Positions 1 through 7,612 of a DNA stretch of 64,000 bases are shown one piece after another. The translations under genes were made by a program, and so were the position numbers. How positions within the stretch are numbered: the first letter of the stretch is position 1; the number at the start of each line of letters is the position of its first letter. The notes below the pieces were generated by a model. The model searched no databases. It was not told the origin of the DNA and was given only the letters and a program-made list of their open reading frames with translations. The stretch is from Roseateles depolymerans (GTDB lineage Bacteria > Pseudomonadota > Gammaproteobacteria > Burkholderiales > Burkholderiaceae_C): contig QFOD01000014.1 in the NCBI GenBank assembly GCA_003241055.1, positions 1 to 64,000 of the forward strand. The letters are read 5' to 3'.

Positions 1-34
1 CCATCTGCTCTTCCGTGAATCGACTCTTTCTCAT
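1..34 (-). CDS. IS3-family transposase OrfA, N-terminal fragment cut by window edge
   Basis: Only eleven codons are visible, encoding MRKSRFTEEQM. This is the characteristic N-terminus of OrfA (helix-turn-helix subunit) of several IS3-family elements, usually followed by an OrfB integrase read by -1 frameshifting. A purine-rich GAGGAG site lies just upstream of the start. The reading frame runs off the left edge, so integrity of the transposase is unknown. Confidence 0.6.
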   Translation of the reverse strand, partial: MRKSRFTEEQM

Positions 35-99
35 GGGCTCCTCGGGGGATGGAGCCATCTTCTCTGGGAATCAATGTCTCGGAGAAACCGGGCAGGTCA
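1..99 (-). mobile_element. IS3-family insertion sequence, partial (one end)
   Basis: Read on the minus strand, the edge of the window carries the start of an IS3-type OrfA (start codon 34-32), preceded by a GAGGAG ribosome-binding site. About 65 bases upstream is the sequence TGACCTGCCC GGTTTCTC, with its first base at position 99. IS3-family ends begin with TG, and this resembles an IS3 terminal inverted repeat, so the element probably ends at 99. The rest lies outside the window, so the other end and the target duplication cannot be checked. The family call rests on the OrfA N-terminus and the TG end. Confidence 0.65.
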
Positions 100-169
100 A
101 TGTGGTTGGCATGTGGTTCACATAACTCAAGTGGAAGCAGCAAGAGCTGCAACAAGGGTGAGGTATCGG

Positions 170-1021
170 ATGAAAAGCAAGTTTTTTCGCGTTCTCGCAC
201 TTGCGGCATGCCTGGTGGCGTTAGTTGTTGCGCTGTATGTCGCCACATCGAATCCAGCAACTGAAAGGGCCGAGCAATCTCCGGGGGCGGCGCATGTTGA
301 GCCACGCCTCCCCCCAGCTTCATTCGCCGGCGCCGTCACCCCTTTAAGCGCGATTGCCGCACCGCCCGAGAAAAGCCCTAGTGCGCCAGCGGTCGTGACT
401 GAGACGCGCTCGTCCCTAATTGAACGCCAACTGGCTTCGTCTGACCCGACGGTTCAAATGAAGGGATACCTGGCGATTCAAAAATGCGGCATCGCCATGG
501 TGGTCGACCCGGAATCCGCCAAAAATGACCCGGCAGACGCTGCGTATTACATGCAGGAACTCAATGACGCCTGCAATGGACTGACGGCGGAACTGATTGC
601 GCGGCGTTTCGCAGTTGGCGAGGCGCTGGCCAAGGCCAACTCCCCTGGCGCCGCCGCAATGTACGTGCGAAGTGCTCCGGACGGAACTTCCATCACCGAT
701 GCGATGAAGTCACCAAACTATTCGCCCTGGTTTACCAAGGCACTGGGGTACGTTGAGGCATCCGCCAAAGCCGGTGACCTTGATGCGATCCACATGGCTT
801 CCAGTTTGCTCAGTCGAATCGACGGGCGCAGCTACGACGCATTTGTTTATCGGGTGGCTCAGATGGAGGCTTTCGCTGCATCCAGCCCGGGCTCCAAACC
901 CATGATCGAGGCGCAACTCTTGGGTGAGTCGCGCAATCAAACGAACCTATCGGAGGCCCAGATCAAGGAGGCTATAGCTGCGGGCCAACAGTTGGGTAAG
1001 AAGGTGTATCAATACCATTGA
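170..1021 (+). CDS. hypothetical membrane-anchored protein
   Basis: This encodes a 283-aa protein that I do not recognise. Residues 1-6 are basic and residues 7-25 form a hydrophobic stretch that looks like a signal anchor or uncleaved signal peptide. A Pro/Ala-rich linker follows to about residue 75, then a mostly helical region. The ATG at 170 was chosen because the hydrophobic segment starts there and a GAGGT ribosome-binding site lies just upstream; a longer frame from 74 would begin inside or next to the IS end. The gene is isolated, flanked by an IS end on the left and an intergenic repeat on the right. Its codon usage looks less GC-biased than that of its neighbours, which hints at acquisition. 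Confidence 0.6.
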   Translation: MKSKFFRVLALAACLVALVVALYVATSNPATERAEQSPGAAHVEPRLPPASFAGAVTPLSAIAAPPEKSPSAPAVVTETRSSLIERQLASSDPTVQMKGYLAIQKCGIAMVVDPESAKNDPADAAYYMQELNDACNGLTAELIARRFAVGEALAKANSPGAAAMYVRSAPDGTSITDAMKSPNYSPWFTKALGYVEASAKAGDLDAIHMASSLLSRIDGRSYDAFVYRVAQMEAFAASSPGSKPMIEAQLLGESRNQTNLSEAQIKEAIAAGQQLGKKVYQYH

Positions 1022-1054
1022 CCGGTTCTGGGCCTCAGCCTGCATGACCCCATC

Positions 1055-1091
1055 TGGCCGCTCCCTGGCCGCTCCCTGGCCGCTCCCTGGC
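1055..1091. repeat. three tandem 11-bp units
   Basis: The unit TGGCCGCTCCC occurs three times in perfect tandem (1055-1065, 1066-1076, 1077-1087), followed by a partial TGGC. It lies in the 177-bp gap between the orphan gene and the DUF1348 gene. No function is evident; it is a candidate variable-number tandem repeat. Confidence 0.8.
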
Positions 1092-1198
1092 GGCGTGTCC
1101 GGCAGCCGCGGACGGCAACCTGGCCACTACTGTTGCCGTCGACCTGCTCGCCGATCAGCGCCCGCCGGCAGCCGAAGGCGCCGGCTGGCGCCGCGAGC

Positions 1199-1666
1199 TC
1201 ACAGGCCCAGATCGCTGAGGCCCGGATGATCGTCGGGCCGGCGGCCCAGCGGCCAGAAGAACTTGCGCTCGCTCTCGGCAATGGGCATGTCGTTGATGCT
1301 GGCGTGGCGCTCCACCATCAGGCCTTGCTCGTTGAACCGCCAGTTCTCATTGCCATAGCTGCGGAACCAGTGGCCGGCGTCGTCGCGCCATTCGTAAGCA
1401 AAGCGCACCGCGATGCAGTTGCCGTCGTGGGCCCACAGTTCCTTGATCAGGCGGTAGTCCAGCTCTCGACGCCACTTGCGTTCGAGCAAAGCCTGGGCCT
1501 GCTCACGGCCTACGGGGAAGTCGACACGGTTGCGCCAGCGGGTGTCAGGGCTGTAGGCCAGCACCACGCGGGCGGCGTCGCGGGAGTTCCAGCCGTCTTC
1601 GGCGAGACGGACCTTCTGAATGGCGGTTTCACGGGTGAAAGGCGGCAACGGGGGGCGGGTTTCCAT
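1199..1666 (-). CDS. DUF1348 family protein (NTF2-like fold)
   Basis: The 155-aa product matches the DUF1348 family along its whole length, including the N-terminal PPFTRETA segment, the WNSRD motif, ELDYRLIKELWA and the SYGNENW motif. The family has a nuclear transport factor 2-like cone fold and unknown substrate. The start at 1666 follows an AGGAG site. It is divergent from the TetR gene, and two matching palindromes lie between them, so it is probably the target repressed by that TetR. Family call is firm; the function is unknown. Confidence 0.85.
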   Translation of the reverse strand: METRPPLPPFTRETAIQKVRLAEDGWNSRDAARVVLAYSPDTRWRNRVDFPVGREQAQALLERKWRRELDYRLIKELWAHDGNCIAVRFAYEWRDDAGHWFRSYGNENWRFNEQGLMVERHASINDMPIAESERKFFWPLGRRPDDHPGLSDLGL

Positions 1667-1692
1667 GACGGGCTCCTGGGAGGTTGGATGAT

Positions 1693-1710
1693 GTAGACAG
1701 ATCTGTCTAC
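1693..1710. promoter_or_regulatory. TetR-type operator 1
   Basis: GTAGACAGATCTGTCTAC is a perfect 18-bp palindrome in the gap between the divergent DUF1348 and TetR genes. A near-identical copy lies 37 bp away centre to centre. The most economical reading is that the adjacent TetR protein binds both. Confidence 0.75.
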
Positions 1711-1729
1711 TTACGCAGTCTAGCCGCAA

Positions 1730-1747
1730 GTAGACAGGTCTGTCTAC
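1730..1747. promoter_or_regulatory. TetR-type operator 2
   Basis: GTAGACAGGTCTGTCTAC differs from operator 1 by one base and is palindromic except at the centre. It sits 9 bp upstream of the tetR start codon, so binding here would block transcription or initiation of the regulator gene and give autorepression. Confidence 0.75.
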
Positions 1748-1756
1748 AATGGGTGC

Positions 1757-2341
1757 ATGAATTCTTCCGACACCGCCGCCCTGCCCGCCCGGCAGCGCAT
1801 CCTGCAGACAGCGCACGATCTGTTCTACCGGGACGGCATACGCGCCACCGGCATCGACCGCGTGATCGCGGAGGCCAAGGTCACCAAGGTCACGTTCTAC
1901 CGGAGCTACCCGAGCAAGAACGACCTGATCCATGCCTTCCTGGCCTTCCGCCACGAGCGCTGGATGACCTGGCTGCGCGAGGCGCTGGCCCGGCATCAGG
2001 CGGCGGGCGAGGCGCCGCAGCAGGCGCTGCTGAACAGCCTGGCGGAGTGGTGGCAAGCGCCCGACTACCGCGGCTGCGCCTTCATCAACTCGGCGGCCGA
2101 GCTGGGCGGCGCCGACCCGCAGGTGCTGCAGATGGTGCGCGAGCACAAGGGCGACATGACGGAGGTGTTCACGCAACTGCTGCCGGAGGGGCCGTCGCGC
2201 GCGCAACGGGCACAGGCCCTGGCGCTGGCGGTAGATGGCGCCATCGTGCACGCGCAGATGGGCGCGCCGGTGGAGGCGCTGCTGCAGACGCTGGGCCTGC
2301 TGGTGGCCCCGCTGTTCGCCCCGGAGGACGCCGGCCACTGA
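1757..2341 (+). CDS. TetR/AcrR family transcriptional regulator
   Basis: This 194-aa protein has the TetR layout: an N-terminal helix-turn-helix at about residues 12-57 (recognition region around TKVTFYRSYPSKNDL) and a helical ligand-binding C-terminal domain. The family acts as dimeric repressors released by small ligands. Two 18-bp palindromes directly upstream are likely its operators and would control both this gene and the divergent DUF1348 gene. The inducer cannot be inferred. The ATG at 1757 begins just ahead of the conserved N-terminal helix. Confidence 0.9.
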   Translation: MNSSDTAALPARQRILQTAHDLFYRDGIRATGIDRVIAEAKVTKVTFYRSYPSKNDLIHAFLAFRHERWMTWLREALARHQAAGEAPQQALLNSLAEWWQAPDYRGCAFINSAAELGGADPQVLQMVREHKGDMTEVFTQLLPEGPSRAQRAQALALAVDGAIVHAQMGAPVEALLQTLGLLVAPLFAPEDAGH

Positions 2342-2440
2342 GCGCCGCCAAGCCCGTGTGCGCTGAAAGCCCGCGGCCGCCAGCCACAATGCGCGCCTCG
2401 CGCCGCTCCCGGCGCTGCGTTTGATCCAACCAAGAACACG

Positions 2441-2950
2441 ATGTCATTCGAATCCACCACCGGCCTGCTGGACATGTCCGACACCGCGAAGAAGCGCGCG
2501 GCCTACGAGCTGCTGGTGCAGCAGACCGCCGCGCTGCTGCAGGGCGAGCGCGACCCCATCGCCAATCTGGCGCAGTTCTCGGCGCTGCTGTTCCAGTCGC
2601 TGCCCGACCTGAACTGGGCGGGCTTCTACCTTGCACAGGGCGACGGCCTGGTGCTGGGCCCCTTCCAGGGCAAGGTGGCCTGTGTGCGCATCCCCTTCGG
2701 CCGCGGCGTGTGCGGCACGGCGGCGGCCAGCCGCGAGGTGCAGATCGTGCCCGACGTCCATGCCTTCCCGGGCCACATCGCCTGCGACTCGGCGTCCAAC
2801 TCCGAGGTGGTGCTGCCGGTCATCCACGGCGAACGCCTGCTGGGCGTGCTGGACCTGGACAGCCCGCGCCTGGCCCGCTTCGACGCGGACGACGCCGCCG
2901 GTCTGGCCCGCATGCTGGCCTTGCTGGTAGACGGCACGGACTGGACCTGA
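2441..2950 (+). CDS. msrC: free methionine-(R)-sulfoxide reductase (fRMsr, GAF domain)
   Basis: The 169-aa single-GAF-domain protein aligns with E. coli YebR/MsrC, which reduces free L-methionine-(R)-sulfoxide using thioredoxin. The three redox cysteines are present at C81, C91 and C115 with the same spacing as C84, C94 and C118 of the E. coli enzyme. Conserved NWAGFYL and GPFQGKVAC segments are also visible. It precedes xthA by 19 bp on the same strand, so the two repair-type genes may be co-transcribed. A second methionine sulfoxide reductase, MsrA, is encoded at 14097-14636. Confidence 0.92.
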   Translation: MSFESTTGLLDMSDTAKKRAAYELLVQQTAALLQGERDPIANLAQFSALLFQSLPDLNWAGFYLAQGDGLVLGPFQGKVACVRIPFGRGVCGTAAASREVQIVPDVHAFPGHIACDSASNSEVVLPVIHGERLLGVLDLDSPRLARFDADDAAGLARMLALLVDGTDWT

Positions 2951-2969
2951 GCCCGACGAGGAGCAACCG

Positions 2970-3737
2970 ATGAAATTCGCGACCTGGAACGTCAACTCCC
3001 TGTCCATCCGCCTGCCGCAGGTGCTGGAGTGGCTGGCCGCTAACCCGGTGGACGCGCTGGTGCTACAGGAGACCAAGCTCACCGACGACAAGTTCCCCAC
3101 GGCGGACTTCGGCGCAGCGGGCTGGCAGTCGCAGTGGTTCGGCCAGAAGACCTACAACGGCGTCGCGCTGATCACCCGCGAGCCGGCCAGCGCCGTCGTG
3201 AAGAACATCCCGGGCTTTGCCGACGAGCAGGCCCGCGTGATCGCCGGCACCGTGGCGGGCGTGCGCGTGATCGGCGGCTACTTCCCCAACGGCCAGGCGC
3301 CCGACAGCGACAAGTTCGTCTACAAGATGGCCTGGCTGGACGCGCTGCGCGCCTGGCTGGCCACCGAGCTCGCCCAGCACGAGCGTCTGGTGCTGATGGG
3401 CGACTTCAACATCGCACCGGAGGACCGCGACGTCTACGACCCGGTCGCCTGGGCTGGCCAGATCCACTGCACGCCCGAAGAGCGCGCGCAGTTCCAGCAG
3501 CTGCTGCAGTTGGGTCTGGTGGATTCGTTCCGCCTGTTCGAGCAGCCGCCCAAGAGCTGGAGCTGGTGGGACTACCGCAACCTGGCGTTCCGCAAGAACC
3601 AGGGGCTGCGCATCGACCACATCCTGGTCAGCAACGCGCTGCGCGATCTGGTGCGCGGCTGCACGATCGACAAGCTGCCGCGCAAGAACGAGCGGCCCAG
3701 TGACCACACCCCGGTGGTCGTCGACATCGATCTCTGA
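2970..3737 (+). CDS. xth: exodeoxyribonuclease III
   Basis: The 255-aa protein is a full-length exonuclease III/AP endonuclease of the endonuclease-exonuclease-phosphatase fold. Catalytic residues are visible: N7 in the TWNVNS motif, E34 in LQETKL, D145 and N147 in GDFNIAP, D216 in RIDHIL, and the D245-H246 pair in SDHTP. It incises abasic sites and degrades 3' ends in base excision repair. The start follows a GAGGAG site. It lies 19 bp downstream of msrC and converges on the acetyltransferase gene at 3757. Confidence 0.95.
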   Translation: MKFATWNVNSLSIRLPQVLEWLAANPVDALVLQETKLTDDKFPTADFGAAGWQSQWFGQKTYNGVALITREPASAVVKNIPGFADEQARVIAGTVAGVRVIGGYFPNGQAPDSDKFVYKMAWLDALRAWLATELAQHERLVLMGDFNIAPEDRDVYDPVAWAGQIHCTPEERAQFQQLLQLGLVDSFRLFEQPPKSWSWWDYRNLAFRKNQGLRIDHILVSNALRDLVRGCTIDKLPRKNERPSDHTPVVVDIDL

Positions 3738-3756
3738 TCCCGCGGCCCTTCACGGC

Positions 3757-4392
3757 CTAGACGGCCAGCAGATGCGCCTGGAGCCGCTCGAAAAAGCGGC
3801 CCACATGAACCCCGTCCACCAGCGCGTGGTGCACATCCACGGCGACGGGCATGACCTGGCCCCCGCTCTGCGCCGTCATGCGGCCGAAGGCGATCTTGGG
3901 GCGGTCATCCCCCTCCCCGCGCGCATGGGTGAAGCTGGTGAACGCCAGCCAGGGCAGCGTCGTCAGATGCAGCACGGCACCGGGCGGCAGCGCATCTGAA
4001 TCGCTGAATAGGCCGCCCTGGGCAAGCTTGGCCTGCGCAGCCCGCGGGCGAGCCGTGGTGGCGAAGGATGCCAGGTCTTGCCCGCGAAGTAGATTCACGA
4101 TGCCGAAGCTGCCGTCGTCGCGCAGCACCGTCGTGCTGGCATGCACCTGTGCGTACTCGAAGACGCCGTCCTCCATCAGGGTTTGCCTGAAGGCATCGAT
4201 CTCATTGGCCGCTTCCAGCGCCGCGTGGTGGTAGGCCAGCCAGGGCGTGGCGCCATGCCGTGCCGCGCGCTCGCGCAGGCCGGTCACGTCGACATTGGCC
4301 GTCACGCTGAAGGACGGATGCCGCATTTTGCGGAAATGTTCCATGGCTGCGCGTCGCGGCCACTCGTCCAGGGAAATGTGTCGATCTAACAT
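3757..4392 (-). CDS. chloramphenicol acetyltransferase-like protein (type A CAT fold)
   Basis: The 211-aa product has the length and motifs of classical trimeric CATs. Near the C-terminus VDVHHALVDGVHVGRF contains the catalytic His (H189) and the structural Asp (D193) in the HxxxDG arrangement, and the N-terminus carries the HFRKM and FSVTANVDVT segments. Such enzymes acetylate chloramphenicol from acetyl-CoA, but chromosomal homologues may use other substrates. No strong ribosome-binding site is visible and there is no mobile element next to it. It converges with xth. Fold call is firm; substrate is uncertain. Confidence 0.82.
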   Translation of the reverse strand: MLDRHISLDEWPRRAAMEHFRKMRHPSFSVTANVDVTGLRERAARHGATPWLAYHHAALEAANEIDAFRQTLMEDGVFEYAQVHASTTVLRDDGSFGIVNLLRGQDLASFATTARPRAAQAKLAQGGLFSDSDALPPGAVLHLTTLPWLAFTSFTHARGEGDDRPKIAFGRMTAQSGGQVMPVAVDVHHALVDGVHVGRFFERLQAHLLAV

Positions 4393-4497
4393 GGTCTGTT
4401 CGCGTGCGGGGCAGCCCGGTCGCGTGTCCGCGAGAGTCCCGGGCCCTGCCCGCATGCTCGCATGAACCAGGCCGGTCACCGGCAAGCCCGTTCCGCG

Positions 4498-6099
4498 ATG
4501 AGAATCCAGCCCGTCACCCAGCACGAGTTCCCCTACCCCAGCGGCCTGTCACTGGTGTCCACCACCGACCTGAAGGGGCGCATCCTGCATGCGAACTCGG
4601 CCTTCGTGACCACCAGCGGCTACACGCTGGAGGAACTCCTGGGGCAGCCCCACAACATCCTGCGGCACCCGGATGTGCCGGAGGAAGCCTTTCGGGACAT
4701 GTGGGCCACCATCCAGAGCGGGCGCCCGTGGTCGGGCGTGGTGAAGAACCGTCGCAAGGATGGCGATCACTACTGGGTGATGGCCAACGTCACGCCGCTG
4801 CTGGAGGGCGGCCGTCCGGTGGCCTATCTGTCGGTGCGCACCCAGCCCACACGGGCGCAGATCGAAGCCGCGGACAAGCTGTATGCACAGATGCGCGAGG
4901 AAGCCCGCGCGGGCCATCTGCGCCATCGCCTGGATGGCGGCGAGCTGATCCGCCCCGGTCTGGCGGCCCTGCCCTTGCGGGTGCTGCGCCATCAGCCCTG
5001 GCTGCGCGACATCCCGGCTTACCTGCTGTCGACGGCACTGGGCTCTGCCGCCTACGCTGCCGCCGGGCCCTGGGCCGCGGTTGGCACCGCCGGCCTCAGT
5101 GCCGTGGCCTTCGCCGCATGGCGGTATCGGTCGCTGAGCGCAGGGCTGGGTCATGTCGAGCATTTCGCCAATGCGCTGGCTGCGGGCGACCTGTCGGTCA
5201 CCATGGTGCGCAGCGGCCGCCCCTACACCCGCCACCTGGAGCGCACGCTCGCACAGGTGGCCGTCAACCTGCGGGCCATGGTGTCGGATACGCGCAGCGA
5301 GATCGACCGCATTCGCCAGGTCAGCCACGAGATTGCGCAGGGCAATCAAGACCTGGCACAGCGCACCGAGAACCAGGCGGCCAGCCTGCAGAACACGGCC
5401 AGCAGCATGGACCAGATCGCCAACTCGGTGCGCGGCACCAGCAGCGAAACCCAGGCTGCCAGCCAGGTGGCGGGCGAGCTGCATGACGTGTCGCGGCGCA
5501 GTGCGGACGTGGTTCACTCGGTCTCCGACACCATGGGCGGCATCGCCGGCTCGTCGCATCGCATCGGCGAGATCGTGCAGCTGATCGACAGCATCGCGTT
5601 CCAGACCAACCTGCTCGCGCTCAATGCCGCCGTGGAGGCCGCCCGTGCGGGCGAGCACGGCAAGGGCTTTGCCGTCGTGGCCGGCGAGGTGCGCGCCCTC
5701 GCCCAACGCAGCTCCGTCGCGGCGCGCGAGATCAAGGGCCTGATCGACGAATCCACCCAGCGCGTTCAGGCCGGCGAGGAGCAGACCCGCGCCGCCCGCG
5801 CCAGCATCGACGCGACGCTGGACCAGGTACGTGCCTTCACCGCGCTGATCGGCAACATCGATGCCAGCGCCCATGCGCAGCTGGGCGATGTGGCCCAGGT
5901 GCATGAGTCGATCCGGCATCTGGACGGCATCACGCAGCAGAACGCCAGCATGGTCGAGCAACTGGCCCGCGCAGCGTCCCACATGCTGGCCGACACCGAG
6001 CATGTCGTGGCCTCGCTACGCGTCTTCCGGCTTGCGGCGAACGAAGCACGCTCGCAACCCGATGCCGTTGACCTGAGGCGGCAGCACAAGGCCGGCTGA
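4498..6099 (+). CDS. PAS-domain methyl-accepting chemotaxis protein (Aer-like)
   Basis: The 533-aa receptor has an N-terminal PAS domain (about residues 15-115, with the Aer-type FVTTSGYTLEELLGQPHNIL and RHPDVP motifs), a hydrophobic segment near residues 175-210, and a C-terminal signalling domain with the hairpin tip NLLALNAAVEAARAGEHGKG. It probably senses redox or energy state and signals to CheA/CheW. The start at 4498 was chosen by alignment to the paralogue at 46442, which begins at the equivalent residue; an in-frame ATG at 4462 is possible. No che genes are nearby. Confidence 0.9.
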   Translation: MRIQPVTQHEFPYPSGLSLVSTTDLKGRILHANSAFVTTSGYTLEELLGQPHNILRHPDVPEEAFRDMWATIQSGRPWSGVVKNRRKDGDHYWVMANVTPLLEGGRPVAYLSVRTQPTRAQIEAADKLYAQMREEARAGHLRHRLDGGELIRPGLAALPLRVLRHQPWLRDIPAYLLSTALGSAAYAAAGPWAAVGTAGLSAVAFAAWRYRSLSAGLGHVEHFANALAAGDLSVTMVRSGRPYTRHLERTLAQVAVNLRAMVSDTRSEIDRIRQVSHEIAQGNQDLAQRTENQAASLQNTASSMDQIANSVRGTSSETQAASQVAGELHDVSRRSADVVHSVSDTMGGIAGSSHRIGEIVQLIDSIAFQTNLLALNAAVEAARAGEHGKGFAVVAGEVRALAQRSSVAAREIKGLIDESTQRVQAGEEQTRAARASIDATLDQVRAFTALIGNIDASAHAQLGDVAQVHESIRHLDGITQQNASMVEQLARAASHMLADTEHVVASLRVFRLAANEARSQPDAVDLRRQHKAG

Positions 6100-6272
6100 C
6101 AGCGCCTCACGCCGCCTGGCAAGCGGCTGCGACCCGGGGTTAGCCCCCTACGTATTGGCCCTTACGCCCAAAGATCGAGAGGGTTTGCGTCAAATTGACA
6201 GCGTTGTCAGGCAACGGAAATATCCGGCCTGCCGTCAACGGTGACGGCATTCAAGACCTAGTGAGGAATCCC
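6100..6272 (+). promoter_or_regulatory. intergenic leader of PEP-CTERM gene with two inverted repeats
   Basis: This 173-bp gap holds two short inverted repeats that could be operators: CGTA-N8-TACG at 6151-6166 and TGACA-N4-TGTCA at 6196-6209. No convincing sigma-70 or sigma-54 promoter was found by eye. The assignments are tentative. Confidence 0.25.
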
Positions 6273-6932
6273 ATGAGGACACGCAACGTCGCGGCCGTCG
6301 CCACCCTGATCGCCGCTGCTTTCCCCGCCTTCGCCGTCGACGGCTTCGTTCAATCCGAGGCCGACTTCCTTACGCTCAACACCGGCCAGACCATTCAGGT
6401 ACAGAGCTTCGAGGGCACGCCCATCCAGAACGGCAAGTCCTGGACCTGGGGCGACGTCACCTTCAGCTGCTCGGGCCACTGGTGCGACAGCGGCTTTGGC
6501 GGCGTGACCAACCAGTTCGGCATTACCGATGGTGGCAGTGCGGTCTACTTCAGCACGCCTGACGTTGCGACCTTCACCTTCGCCAAGCCCATCATCTCCT
6601 TCGGCATCGACGTCTGGGGCCTGGCTTCCATCTGGGACACGCCGACCGGCAGCCCCATGCCTTCGGCGCTGACCATCACCTACGCCAACGGCAGCCACGC
6701 CTACTTCGACGGTTATGCCTGGAACGGCGACCTGGGCGCACCCGCGCTGTTCGCCGGCGCCTGGTTCGGCACGCCGATCACCTCGATCAGCATCACGGGC
6801 GCCGTGCAGGACGACGGCATCTACTTCGACCGCCTGCAGTACGTGACGGCACCGGTGCCCGAGCCCGCCACCTGGGCGCTGATGGCCGCTGGCCTGGGCC
6901 TGGCCGCCCTGCGTCGACGCAAGGCCGCCTGA
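6273..6932 (+). CDS. PEP-CTERM sorting domain protein
   Basis: The 219-aa secreted protein has a signal peptide (residues 1-22, ending PAFA) and a C-terminal PEP-CTERM anchor: VPEPATWALM, a hydrophobic helix, then RRRKAA. Such proteins are processed by an exosortase and are usually linked to exopolysaccharide or floc formation. The middle region is beta-rich without a recognised enzyme motif, and has a Cys pair in SCSGHWCDSG. The start follows GTGAGGA. No exosortase gene is seen in the window. A second PEP-CTERM protein is at 56460-56975. Confidence 0.88.
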   Translation: MRTRNVAAVATLIAAAFPAFAVDGFVQSEADFLTLNTGQTIQVQSFEGTPIQNGKSWTWGDVTFSCSGHWCDSGFGGVTNQFGITDGGSAVYFSTPDVATFTFAKPIISFGIDVWGLASIWDTPTGSPMPSALTITYANGSHAYFDGYAWNGDLGAPALFAGAWFGTPITSISITGAVQDDGIYFDRLQYVTAPVPEPATWALMAAGLGLAALRRRKAA

Positions 6933-6965
6933 GCGCAAAGGGCGGCCGCTGGCCGCCCGTTGGCT

Positions 6966-7589
6966 TTAGCCGCGCAGCGCCGCGGCCTCAGCGGCAAGCT
7001 GGGTAATGCGCGCCCAGTCCTTGCTGTCCACCGCATCCTGCGGCGTCAGCCACGAGCCGCCGCAGACCTTCACATTGGGCAGCTTCAGAAACTGGGGCGC
7101 GCTCTCGGGCGTGATGCCGCCCGTGGGGCAGAAGGCAACGTCGGCAAACGGCCCGGCGAGCGCCTTCAGCAGATTGACGCCGCCAACAGCGACGGCCGGA
7201 AACAGCTTCAGGAAGTCATAGCCCGCCGCATTGGCCTGCATCACCTCGGAGGCGGTCGACACGCCGGGCAGCAGCGGCAGCCCCTGTTCGCGGCAGGCGG
7301 CAGCAAGTGCGTCCGTGAAGCCCGGGCTCACACCGAACTGGCAGCCCGCGTTCCTGGCGTTGGCTACGTCTTGCGGCGTGCGCAGGGTGCCGGCGCCGAC
7401 GATGGCGCCGGGCACGCGGGCCATCGCTTCCATCGCCTGCAGTGCCACCGGCGTGCGCAGCGTCACCTCCAGCACCTTCACGCCACCGGCCACCAGGGCC
7501 TCGGCCAGCGGCACGGCGTCTTCCAGCCGCTGGATCACGATGACGGGAATCACGGGGCCGTGGCTGGCCAGGCTGATGGGGTCGAGCAT
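6966..7589 (-). CDS. eda: 2-dehydro-3-deoxy-6-phosphogluconate aldolase
   Basis: The 207-aa protein is a class I KDPG aldolase. It has Glu41 in VLEVTLRT, the Schiff-base Lys128 in FLKLFPA, and the GVSPGF and CPTGGI phosphate-binding loops. It cleaves KDPG to pyruvate and glyceraldehyde 3-phosphate, the second Entner-Doudoroff step. Start 7589 is preferred because an AAAGGA site precedes it. An in-frame ATG at 7613 overlaps the edd stop (TAATG) and is an alternative. It is co-directional with edd and certainly in the same operon. Confidence 0.93.
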   Translation of the reverse strand: MLDPISLASHGPVIPVIVIQRLEDAVPLAEALVAGGVKVLEVTLRTPVALQAMEAMARVPGAIVGAGTLRTPQDVANARNAGCQFGVSPGFTDALAAACREQGLPLLPGVSTASEVMQANAAGYDFLKLFPAVAVGGVNLLKALAGPFADVAFCPTGGITPESAPQFLKLPNVKVCGGSWLTPQDAVDSKDWARITQLAAEAAALRG

Positions 7590-7612
7590 GGGGTTCCTTT
7601 CGATTCGGTGCA

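Noticed and set aside
74..169. Upstream extension of the first orphan gene
   Set aside because: It would begin inside the IS end, and the hydrophobic anchor plus ribosome-binding site point to 170.
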